Shown here piece by piece: positions 1-8,514 of a stretch of DNA of 64,000 bases; positions within the stretch are counted from its first letter, which is position 1; every line of letters starts with the position of its first letter. The notes below the pieces were generated by a model that was given only the letters and a program-made list of their open reading frames with translations, did no database searches and was not told the origin of the DNA. The position numbers and the translations under genes were made by a program. The DNA is from Pictodentalium vernedei (Eukaryota > Mollusca > Scaphopoda > Dentaliida > Dentaliidae): assembly GCA_031216915.1 (NCBI GenBank), contig CM062291.1:31624484-31688483 (forward strand), given 5' to 3'.

Positions 1-367
1 TATTTATTTATTTATTGATGTTTAAGTTCACATATTTATGCACAATGGCTAATCGTGAACGTGACAGTTTTACAGGTGGAGGAAGCCGGAGTACCCGGAG
101 AGAACCACCGAGCAACGACGAACAGCTGCCAGCTCCCCAACATCGTAACTCCGCACTGCAGCACAGGCAGGGGGTTAGATTGGTTGAAGACATGCGTACC
201 ATCGACGTGCAGTACGCCTTAGTACACGGCATCATCGTGCCCCCATGCGGGCAATGGAGATGAAGTGTCTTGCCCAAGGACACAACGCAGTTGCCGCAGG
301 TGGGATTCGAACCGAGGACCTCTCAGCTTGCAGGCTGCACCTCTACCCACTGAGCCACCGCGCTCCC
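1..367 (-). mobile_element. tRNA-headed SINE, tail cut by window edge
   Basis: Read on the minus strand, the copy starts at about 367 with a tRNA-like head: a TGGCTCAGTGGG-type A box and a GGTTCGAATCC B box near 303-313. The body follows, with the CCTTGGGCAAGACACTTCA motif, and it ends in a TAAA-type tail at the window start. This is the full body also seen near 16.3, 19.4, 26.4, 49.5, 57.8 and 61.1 kb. Open frames through it are not genes. Confidence 0.9.
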
Positions 368-408
368 CATGTTTTATGAAGGGAATAAACGTAAGAATTG
401 AATGATGA

Positions 409-523
409 CTGTTCGAAATTCACGAGGTGATGAAACAAATTGATCACGTGCAAATGTACCATGAACTGCAAATTTGCACATGATCAATTTGTTTCATCAC
501 CTTGTGAATTTCGAATAGCCATA
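409..523. repeat. Imperfect palindrome (foldback)
   Basis: Arms of about 45 bp with a GAAATTCACGAGGTGATGAA-type sequence at about 416-435 return as the reverse complement at about 493-512, around a short spacer. It looks like the core of a palindromic MITE; no terminal repeat or target duplication was identified. Confidence 0.6.
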
Positions 524-532
524 ATTTAATTC

Positions 533-783
533 TTAACCCTTTACCCAACATAACGGCAAAAACCGGCCAGCGCTATTCACAAAAATCGCGAATTAATTTT
601 CATTATTTTTTCATTTTTTGTCTCAAAAACATAGGTTATGACCCCTCTTTGGAACGAGCTCATCGAGCTCGTTCCAAAGAGGGGTCATAACCTATGTTTT
701 TGAGACAAAAAATGAAAAACATTAGTTATTCAATAATTTTTTTGGCAAGTGTCGTCTGCTTTTCATGTTAGGTAAAGCGTTAA
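533..783. mobile_element. P1 MITE (piggyBac-like, TTAA)
   Basis: A 251-bp unit bounded by TTAA, with CCCTTTACCCAAC at the left and an inverted GTTAGGTAAAGCG at the right. The central palindrome around 630-700 turns at CGAGCTCATCGAGCTCG. TTAA targets and CCC-starting inverted ends are the piggyBac hallmark. No transposase is present, so this is a non-autonomous copy. Confidence 0.85.
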
Positions 784-1734
784 ATGAATCGGTAGATTTT
801 ACTGGTGTAAAATTGTGGCGGTGGATGGTTCAAAAGGTAACCATGTGTATGGCTGATGTTTACATGGGATATACAAATGATAATACTGAAGATAGAAAAT
901 CTATGTAAACAAAATTATACAACAGCCACCTGGTTTACATACAACTTTCACTTCTATATATCAACTGAAAAACCTATACAGCTGGTCATGAAGACAGGTA
1001 GAGCTATAATAGTTACACAAGAAATCTTTTCTATTTTCTAAATAAAAATGGTTGGGGGTATGAAGGATGTCTTTATCAATATCTGCATTGGCAACAATAG
1101 AAGAAACATTCACTAAAGTCAAGCATCCATTTGTTTCAGCATGGCAGATTTTTCCAGTCTGCTAGTTATCATGTGTCTTCTGGCAGTCTGGAGTATATCA
1201 AGACCACACAGAGATATCAAGGTTGTACAAAGAGAAGTGGCAGCTGGTCTTTACAATAGTCCAAATTCTCTGTGTTCTAATGACAGGTCTGCCATTCTTT
1301 AGAAGTGAAGGAGTGCTGCATGCCAACAGCACGTCTAGAAAAAATTGAGGAGGGCAATATTTTGCACCCCTTGATTTTCTGGAATGTCAGACCTGTTTGG
1401 GACTGTCTTTAAAATCTATTATCATTTGTCAATGTTGCATTGATTCACAATAATTCATGGCCCATTCTGTCACATTTCAATACATTTTGAGTGCAGAAGA
1501 CAGTCACATAAGAATTGAATACAAAATTTTGAATAATGAGAGTATGTGTATGCCAGTTTTTCCACTATGTAGCTGAATGTAGTACAATGTCTCAGTCACA
1601 AAAGTAATACCTTGAAGTGAATATACAGTACATAGAGAGTGTATTGTCAATAAATCACCTGTGGAGTGATGATTTCTCTCAAGCAATAAATACTCATTTG
1701 ATGCAAAGTGTAATTAGCATAAGCATAAGCAAAG
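784..1734. other. No gene recognised
   Basis: AT-rich sequence without a credible ORF or recognised repeat. Around 1340-1400 is a GAGGAGGGCAATA motif that recurs at 1954, 13950 and 14630. Confidence 0.5.
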
Positions 1735-1737
1735 TTT

Positions 1738-1790
1738 CAGTCAATGGACCTCCGGGTTAAACCCGGAGGTCCATTGGTTGAAACTTGGCT
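1738..1790. repeat. Hairpin shared with the 59.15-kb MITE
   Basis: A near-perfect palindrome centred at about 1762, with arms reading AATGGACCTCCGGGTT. The same core sits at 59280-59335 inside a full TA-flanked MITE (TM3), so this is probably a remnant of that family. Its termini are not visible here. Confidence 0.6.
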
Positions 1791-1799
1791 TGTACTTCT

Positions 1800-2177
1800 T
1801 GTGTTTTCTGTACGAAATTTGAGAGTAGTACCTTGGGTGATACCTCCACTCCATGGGTGACTGGGTGACAGTCCACCCTCCATGTACTAACCAAAACAGC
1901 ATACAAGTATACATATTGAAAATACCAGGTGCAAATTGCACTCCCAAGCAATCTGAGGAGGGCAATAGTTTTGTTCTCCTTGATTTTCTAGACTGCCAGG
2001 CCTATAATGATGTACCTAAAATCAAGGGTGTTGCTGCTAATTGGGTTGGAGGGGGAGGGGGAATGACACTCCCAAATAATTTTCCGGTCATGATATTTTC
2101 ATATGATTTGAAATCTTAAGATATTGATTCTCCTATTGACACACTTAGCGGACAAGACTAATGTAACACACACAGCT
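1800..2177. other. No gene recognised
   Basis: Low-complexity AT-rich flank of the following minisatellite. It contains a GAGGAGGGCAATAGTTTT motif at about 1954. The open frame at 1853-2119 has no recognisable protein features. Confidence 0.5.
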
Positions 2178-2179
2178 TA

Positions 2180-2700
2180 TCATACATATTGGATGTCTTT
2201 GGTACCTGGTTTGGGCCTATCATACATATTTGAGGTCTGTAGTACCTGGTTTGGGCCTATCATACATATTTGAGGTCTGTAGAACCTGGTTTGGGCCTAT
2301 CATACATATTGGAGGTCTGTAGTACCTGGTTTGTGCCTATCATACATATTGGAGGTCTGTAGTACCTGGTTTGGGCCTATCATACATATTGGAGGTCTGT
2401 AGTACCTGGTTTGGGCCTATCATACATATTGGAGGTCTGTAGTACCTGGTTTGGGCCTATCATACATATTGGAGGTCTGTAGTACCTGGTTTGGGCCTAT
2501 CATACATATTGGGGGTCTGTAGTACCTGGTTTGGGCCTATCATACATATTGGAGGTCTGTAGTACCTGGTTTGGGCCTATCATACATATTGGATGTCTGT
2601 AGTACCTGCTTTGGGCCTATCATACATATTGGAGGTCTGTAGTACCTGGTTTGGGCCTATCATACATATTGGAGGTCCGTAGTACCTGATTTGGGCTGTT
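2180..2700. repeat. 40-bp minisatellite, about 13 copies
   Basis: Head-to-tail units of exactly 40 bp containing CCTATCATACATATTGGAGG and GTCTGTAGTACCTGGTTT, with only scattered substitutions between units. There are no unique spacers, so it is a minisatellite and not a CRISPR array. Confidence 0.95.
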
Positions 2701-2846
2701 GGGAGCCCAGCATGACTAATTAGGAGGACCAGTGCGATACATGTTTATTAATTAAGTTGCATCACAACTGCTATATGTGTATTTTATTTATCCACAAATG
2801 AATTTCCAAGAAATCTTTAGTTTTTCAACTAAAATCCTGAGTAATA

Positions 2847-3275
2847 CAGTGAACCCTGTTAATTGAATAGCCATTTTGCCAATGAAAATTATTCAATTAA
2901 CAGGAGTATTCAATTAACTGGGACTGTGTTACTTTCCTGTAAACTAGAGATAAACTTAGCACTTATTCTATTATATCTTGTTTGACAGAGCTCCATCAGC
3001 TCTGTCAAACAAGATATAATACATTATATGCCTGTATTGGATGTACTGAGGCCCAATACGTCTATAAAGAAAGGAAAACTGAGGAGAGTCAGGACAATTT
3101 TTCGACAGGTTACAAAATTTTTTATTCAATTAACAGGAGTTTAATCTATAACCTATAATCATTTAACAGGTTAAATCTGTACTGGAGGTATGGTAAATGG
3201 TTTTGTGTTGGGAAATTATATTCAATTAACAGGGTTATTCCATTTAAGAGATATCCAATTAAGTGGGCTCCACTG
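2847..3275. mobile_element. TM1 MITE (Tc1/mariner-like, TA)
   Basis: The element is flanked by TA (2845-2846 and 3276-3277). Its ends, CAGTGAACCC and GGGCTCCACTG, are inverted repeats. Subterminal stretches repeat TTCAATTAACAGG. A central palindrome at about 2967-3022 carries TGACAGAGCTC twice in inverted orientation. It has no coding capacity. Related copies lie at 5314-5746 and about 53612-54044. Confidence 0.8.
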
Positions 3276-3349
3276 TAATATACAATTATTGACTTTCCTT
3301 GAGGTTGATACATAGAGATTGAGGTTTCCTTGAGGTTGATACATATGAC

Positions 3350-3655
3350 AGTAAAGTGATCTGGTTTGTCGTATTCCGTCGAGTTGACAAGGTCAGATCA
3401 CTGGATGGCACATGCCGCCAGAGGGGGCGAGTGTGGTTCAGCGATCTGACCTCGTCAACGAATTCAAGTTATTTGATAGTGTTGTTTATTTACACAAATG
3501 AAGCATACATAGAAACGGTTAGTAACCTGGGCATACTCAAATGAAGAACTCCAGTGCAATCATTGTTCTGAGACCAATCGATATGCAATAGGAAAACTGC
3601 TCAGTGTGATCTGGTGGTCAGGATTCCATGGGTGAAAAACATGGCGTATCATCGA
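3350..3655. other. No gene; small inverted repeat
   Basis: Mostly unassigned. GTTGACAAGGTCAGATC at about 3392 returns inverted at about 3441-3459, giving a small stem. Just upstream, a phrase containing CCTTGAGGTTGATACATA is duplicated (about 3296-3345). Confidence 0.5.
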
Positions 3656-3671
3656 TAGGTATGTAATAAAT

Positions 3672-3834
3672 ATGGGTTATAAACACATGGTGTTTGTAAA
3701 AAATCTTTTATCGCGACGAGAGCGTTTTCGGGGGCATATATAGCTACGAGTCGCGCAGCGACGAGTAGCTATGTAGCCCCCGAAAACGCACGAGTCGCGA
3801 TAAACGATTTTTTACAAACACCATGTGTATATAA
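3672..3834. repeat. Large palindrome, arms about 75 bp
   Basis: ACATGGTGTTTGTAAAAAAT, then a segment with GCGTTTTCGGGGGC, returns as the reverse complement around a GTCGCGCAGCGAC turn near 3752. The right arm runs into AACCCTTTTATCTAC, which reappears inverted at about 4405-4416. The palindrome may therefore be one end of a larger element. Confidence 0.85.
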
Positions 3835-4633
3835 CCCTTTTATCTACACCCCCACCTCCCCCACTCCCGTAATAAAACAAGTTTTGATTAACAAATGCAG
3901 ACCACTAAAAATAATCTAGCCTTCAACCAGATAATCACTAATGTGAAAAATATCTGGTTATTTGTACTTTCCGACGTTTGACGTCACATTTTGAAAAATG
4001 TTGAAGAAACTGAATTCCCACTGACGTTTGAATGTCAGGATAATTAAAGTCTCGAAGGGTGAAATAATCTCATTTGAAAAAGTGTAAGTTACTAATTTTT
4101 ACTCTTTTCCGTCAAATTTTATTTTTACAATTCAGTAAGTTTAATTAATGGCCTTCTTTTTTATTCAATACATTTCTTCGATAAATACGCCCCGTTTTAT
4201 TTGTTTCGATCCGCGGCAGCGATAATTAGTTATTCAAAGTGTTGAATGAAATAGTACGTCATGCAAATGAGATGGGCGTGAACGTTGTATTCTTGCGATA
4301 TCACGTGACTTTTATTCTTACTGCAGTAACGATAAAAGATTTTTTATTGACGGCGAGTTTTCGATAACGATAAAAGATAAAACGTTACTGTTTTTACATA
4401 TAAAGTAGATAAAAGGAATTATCATATGACTCGTCCGTTTTGTTCACTTTAAAACATTTGATATTTTGTTTTCATATTAATCAGTGATAAATAAAGCCTT
4501 CCGTCAATTTCATTGGTCAATTTCAAAACTGGACAATTTGATTGGCTAAACAAAATACAACTGGGTCACATTTGCATAATTTGAGTAGGGAGAATTTACG
4601 TTATCTGTCCTATTTAGGGTGGGTTATATTGTA
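3835..4633. other. Possible internal region of a foldback element
   Basis: AT-rich and without an ORF. It is bounded by an inverted CTTTTATCTAC motif (about 3837-3848 and about 4405-4416). The remainder to 4633 is unassigned. Confidence 0.3.
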
Positions 4634-4854
4634 TTAATCTTTTACCTACAAGAAAAACGCCATTCATTTTTTTTTATATTTTCACTTTTTGTTTCCAAAA
4701 CACAGGTTATGACACCTCATCGGAACGAGCTCAATGACCTCGTTCCAATGAGGGGTCTTAACCTTTGTTTTGGAAGCAAAAAATGAACATTTTTAGTTAT
4801 ACAAGGATGTTTTTTCCAAGTGCTGTCTGCAACTCAAGTTAGGTTATGGGTTAA
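4634..4854. mobile_element. P1 MITE, degenerate
   Basis: TTAA at both ends. The left terminus is decayed (TCTTTTACCTAC) and the right reads GTTAGGTTATGGG. The GAGCTC-centred core lies at about 4727-4750. Confidence 0.65.
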
Positions 4855-4907
4855 AAAGTCATACTAAGTGGCTAATTTGTGCATGTGTGTGTCATATGAT
4901 AAATAGA

Positions 4908-5040
4908 ATATGAAATGAGTGTTTTTCTCATATAATATTTATGAAACTCGTCCGAATTTTCTGTTTGGGCTCGCCAAAACGGAAAATTCTTATACTCTTT
5001 TCATAAATATTATATGAGAAAAACACTCATTTCATATCCT
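4908..5040. repeat. Inverted repeat with 38-45 bp arms
   Basis: AATGAGTGTTTTTCTCATAT at about 4915 recurs inverted at about 5012-5031, with a loop of about 50 bp containing TTTCTGTTTGGGCTCGCC. It is probably a MITE core; no termini were assigned. Confidence 0.7.
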
Positions 5041-5313
5041 CTATTTATGAACCCAAGAAAAGCAATATTCACTGAGGTCGTAGGCCGAGGTGAATATTAC
5101 TTTTCAAGGTTGATAAATCCATGTATCACCCTCAAGGAAAGTCAATTAGTGTTTTATTATTATGACAGAAAAAATCGTTTGCAAATTCTTTGCTTTATTA
5201 CATATTTTTCAAAGAAAAACAGTATATTCATATGCAACGAAATAAATTTAATTTTAACATATATATAAGAAGCAATGTGCATTAACTTATTTGTTCATGT
5301 TATAGTTGTTATA

Positions 5314-5746
5314 CAGTGGAGCCCACTTAATTGGATATCTCTTAATTGTATATCCCTGTTAATTGAATATAATTTTCAAACACAAAACCATTTACCATAC
5401 CTTCAGTACAAATTTGATCTGTTAATGGCATATGGATATCGTAGAGTAAACTCCTGTTAATTGTATATAAATTTTTGTAATATGTCGAAAAAATTACTGT
5501 GACACGCACCAAATTCCCCTTATTTATCAACCTTTTTGGCTTCACTACATCCAATACAGGCATTTATTCTATTATATCTTGTTTGACAGAGCTCTATGAG
5601 AGCTCTGTCAAACAAGATATAATAGAATAAATGCTCAGTTTACCTCCAGTACACAGGAAACTGACCAAATCCTGTTAATTGTATACTCCTGTTAATTGAA
5701 TAAATTTCACTGGCAAAATGGATATTCAATTAAGAGGATTCTACTG
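5314..5746. mobile_element. TM1 MITE (Tc1/mariner-like, TA)
   Basis: TA-flanked copy in the opposite orientation to the 2.85-kb copy. It starts CAGTGGAGCCC and ends in TCTACTG. The TGACAGAGCTC palindrome is at about 5567-5632. The chance ORFs across it have no domain. Confidence 0.8.
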
Positions 5747-5904
5747 TATTTGAATAGTTTGTAAACATTGGAACAAGGAATTGATGGAAGGAGCAATACC
5801 ATTTCTATTTTTATCGCAAGCAGGTATTTGGAATCATTATATCAACGTACCCGTGCTATTTATAGACAACAATGACCAAGCGGTGAAAATCAACTCGATT
5901 TTGA

Positions 5905-6212
5905 TATTTATTATTTATTTATTAAGGTTTAACAACACTTTAACAGCCAAGGTCATGTCGTGTCAGTGATGGAGGCAGCCGGAGCACCCGAAGAGAACCA
6001 CCAAGCAACGGCGAGCAGCTGCCAGCTCCCCAACATCTCAATTCCGCACTGCAGCACAGGCAGGGTTAGATTGTTTGAAGACATGCACACTATTGATGTG
6101 CAGTATGCTTTAGTACACGGCATCTTCATGTCCCCATGTGGACACTCAGGGTTAAGTACCTTGCCCAAGGACAAGAATCGATCGCTCAGATGGTCACCCA
6201 TCCAAGGACTAA
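5905..6212 (-). mobile_element. 5S rRNA-headed SINE, head truncated
   Basis: Tail and body match the tRNA-headed SINEs. Beyond the CCTTGGGCAAGGTACTTAA motif on the minus strand the head differs: it contains GTCCTTGGATGGGTGACC, the C-box segment of 5S rRNA, and breaks off at about 6212. The intact version is at 52230-52604. Confidence 0.75.
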
Positions 6213-7089
6213 CCAATCAGCAATACTGGAATATATCAGCACTTCTGATGAGTGTTTTAGCCAATGAAATTACTAGTACTGAAATGGTTAACCAGAATAT
6301 CGGTTTGAAACCAGTTAGCTACCTAACCGATTAGAAAAACAGTCAACCAGTTATCCGAAATATCGATAGTGATTGTCATTCCACGTTTAAAACATAGTAA
6401 ATCTACCGCTTCTCCTTTGTGATAGATTACACATTGAAGCCACGTTGTATATATTGAGAAATAATCGACTTTGGCGTTCAAGACTTTGCTAATGATCGGC
6501 AGTTTCCGCGAGTAATGAGTAATTGCAGAAACTATTCCATAGTGTGTATAGAAACGAACGTTGTTGAGTACTCGACAGCGTTCGTTTGTATACACACAAC
6601 GGAATAGTTTGAGAATACTGCTTTTCAATTCCTATAGTTTTGATCCCATATTCGGTGAAATAATGGCCACGGATAACTGGATATTATCTGGTTATAGCTC
6701 TCGGTTAGTCGGTTACAAAAATGAGGCAACTGTTTCAGCTCCAGAAATTACCACATTTTTTCTCTCATATAATATTCCAACGACATAATGAAGGAATCCA
6801 CACGTAGAAGGCATGCCTTGATGATGTAGCTAGAATATTATATCACTCAGACTAGGGTCATTAGAGGGCTCTGTCCCTAAATTATGAGAGTCATATCAAG
6901 GAAATACTCAACAAAAATCAAGAAAATTTGTAATACACAACATCTGGAAGACATAATTTCTTGTTGTCCAATGCAAATGGGAATTAACCTAAAGTTCTCA
7001 TTCTCGTAGAATTTGATGTTCAATAAAAAAAGATAATATCTCATTGGGATCTGGAAACATCAAATCTCTGCAACTTTGTATTCAAGTTA
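6213..7089. other. Unassigned; probable foldback element 6275-6715
   Basis: CCAGTTATCCG at about 6349 and CGGATAACTGG at about 6671 are inverted. A hairpin with TATAGAAACGAACG and CGTTCGTTTGTATA arms is centred near 6570. At 6810-6840 is a GGCATGCCTTGATGATG fragment that also forms the palindrome at 28.85 kb. No gene seen. Confidence 0.4.
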
Positions 7090-7288
7090 CATTACAAGTC
7101 AAAATAAGTTGTAGGATAACACTATGTATCTTTTTCTCCATACACTGATCAGACCAGAATCTGACATCATTTTCTGGAAAGCTCCGAGAGCTTTCCAGAA
7201 AATGATATCAGATTCTGATTTTATCGGTGCAGAAGCAGCAGTATACTTAGTTATTGTGGTTATGCTACACTTATTTTGACTTGTACTG
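7090..7288. mobile_element. TM2 MITE (TA-flanked)
   Basis: The ends are CATTACAAGTCAAAATAAG and the inverted CTTATTTTGACTTGTACTG, with TA on each side. The core palindrome at about 7165-7210 reads TTTTCTGGAAAGCTC and its inverse. A sister copy is at 8094-8285. Confidence 0.8.
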
Positions 7289-7504
7289 TATGTTGGCCCA
7301 ATTTGATGACTTTGGCACCCCAAAACTGACTTCAGTTCGATTAATTTCAGACCCACTGAAAATGATTTTTGGACCTACACATGGGAAATTTCAAGGCTCT
7401 TTAGTATACTTGAAGGACTTTCAGTACATTAAAAACTTGATGAATTTGCAGACATCAAACCCAATGGACCCAATGGTTGCTCCAGCTGGTTCAGTGCTCT
7501 GAAA

Positions 7505-7658
7505 TTAACCCATGAACACTCATCTCAAAATATCGACATTCAGGCTGCAGATGTTTCCCATAATGCAAAAAAAAATTAATTAAACCAATTCAATCTTGTT
7601 TCACAGAGCTCATTAAAATAATAAATTTTGATAGCCTGTGCATTGGGTAAAGGGTTAA
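7505..7658. mobile_element. Chimeric TTAA MITE: P3 left half, P2 right half
   Basis: TTAA lies at 7505-7508 and 7655-7658. The left portion matches P3 (CCCATAATGCA, CCAATTCAATCTTGTTT, ACAGAGCTCA). Directly after GAGCTCATT it becomes the P2 right end (AATAATAAATTTTGATA, GGGTAAAGGG). Neither family normally contains both halves, so this is a recombinant. Confidence 0.75.
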
Positions 7659-8034
7659 CCTTTACCCAACGAATCGGCCACATCCGCCCACATAATATGC
7701 AAATTTAGTATCTGAACAAATATTATTTTTCAAAATATTTTAACAAAACCATATCATGTGAGTGATGTGACCCCTCTTTGGAATGAGCTTGTTGAGCTCG
7801 TTCCAATGGGGGTCACATGATATGGTTTTGTTGAAATTTTTTGAAAAATTTAAAAAAATGATTTTCAAAAAATTTCAACAAAACCATATCATGTGACCCC
7901 TCGTCGGAACGAGCTCGTCGAGCTCATTCCAACGAGGGGTCACATGATATGGTTTTGTTGAAATTTTTTGAAAAATTTGAAAAAATTATATTTAAAATAA
8001 TAAATTTTGATATCGTCTGCATTGGGTAATTTAA
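7655..8034. mobile_element. P2 MITE, compound with two palindromes
   Basis: Bounded by TTAA. The left end is CCTTTACCCAACGAATCGGC. Two P2 cores, at about 7755-7825 and 7875-7955, each contain CATATCATGTGACCCC-type arms. The right end decays to GCATTGGGTAA. The right TTAA is the one inside the SINE motif GTTTAAGGTCAC (see next entry). Confidence 0.75.
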
Positions 8035-8070
8035 GGTCACATATTTCTGCACAATGGCTAATCGTGACCC
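8031..8070 (-). mobile_element. SINE tail-proximal fragment
   Basis: TTAAGGTCACATATTTCTGC and ACAATGGCTAATCGTGACC match the minus-strand SINE just inside its tail. It begins exactly at the TTAA used by the adjacent P2 MITE. Confidence 0.7.
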
Positions 8071-8093
8071 CAAGCATTGATGACTTGGTCCTA

Positions 8094-8285
8094 CAGTACA
8101 AGTCAAAATAAGTTGCAGGATAACCACTATAAACTATGTATCTTTTTCTTCCTACACGGATAAGAACAGAAGCTGACAGTGAGAGCTTTCCAGAAAACGA
8201 TGTCAAATTCTGATCTTATCAGTGCAGGAGCAGCAGTATACTTAGTTTATTGTGGTTATGCTACAACTTATTTTGACTTGTACTG
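8094..8285. mobile_element. TM2 MITE (TA-flanked)
   Basis: CAGTACAAGTCAAAATAAG at the left and its inverse at the right, with flanking TA at 8092-8093 and 8286-8287. The central palindrome has partly decayed. The GCAGCAGTATACTTAGTTTA segment is shared with the 7.09-kb copy. Confidence 0.85.
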
Positions 8286-8332
8286 TATTTTAACAGTAAG
8301 AGCCTGTTTACCAAAGAAAACAAGCACTGCTG

Positions 8333-8514
8333 TTAACCCTTTACCTAACATGAAAAGCAGACAACACTTGCAAACAAAATTCTTGAATAACTAATATTTT
8401 TCATTTTTTGTCTCAAAAACATAGGTTATGACCCCCTCATTGGAACGAGCTCGACAAATTTGTTCCAAAGAGGGATCATACCCTATGTTTTTGAGACCAA
8501 AAATGAAAATGAAA
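8333..8514. mobile_element. P1 MITE, left part of a copy split by a pearl-like element
   Basis: TTAA plus CCCTTTACCTAACATGAAAA, then the core palindrome at about 8420-8490. The copy is interrupted within its A-run (AAAAATGAAAA) and resumes at 11432. Confidence 0.8.

Noticed and set aside
2180..2700. CRISPR-like array
   Set aside because: The 40-bp units are contiguous with no unique spacers, and the context is eukaryotic.
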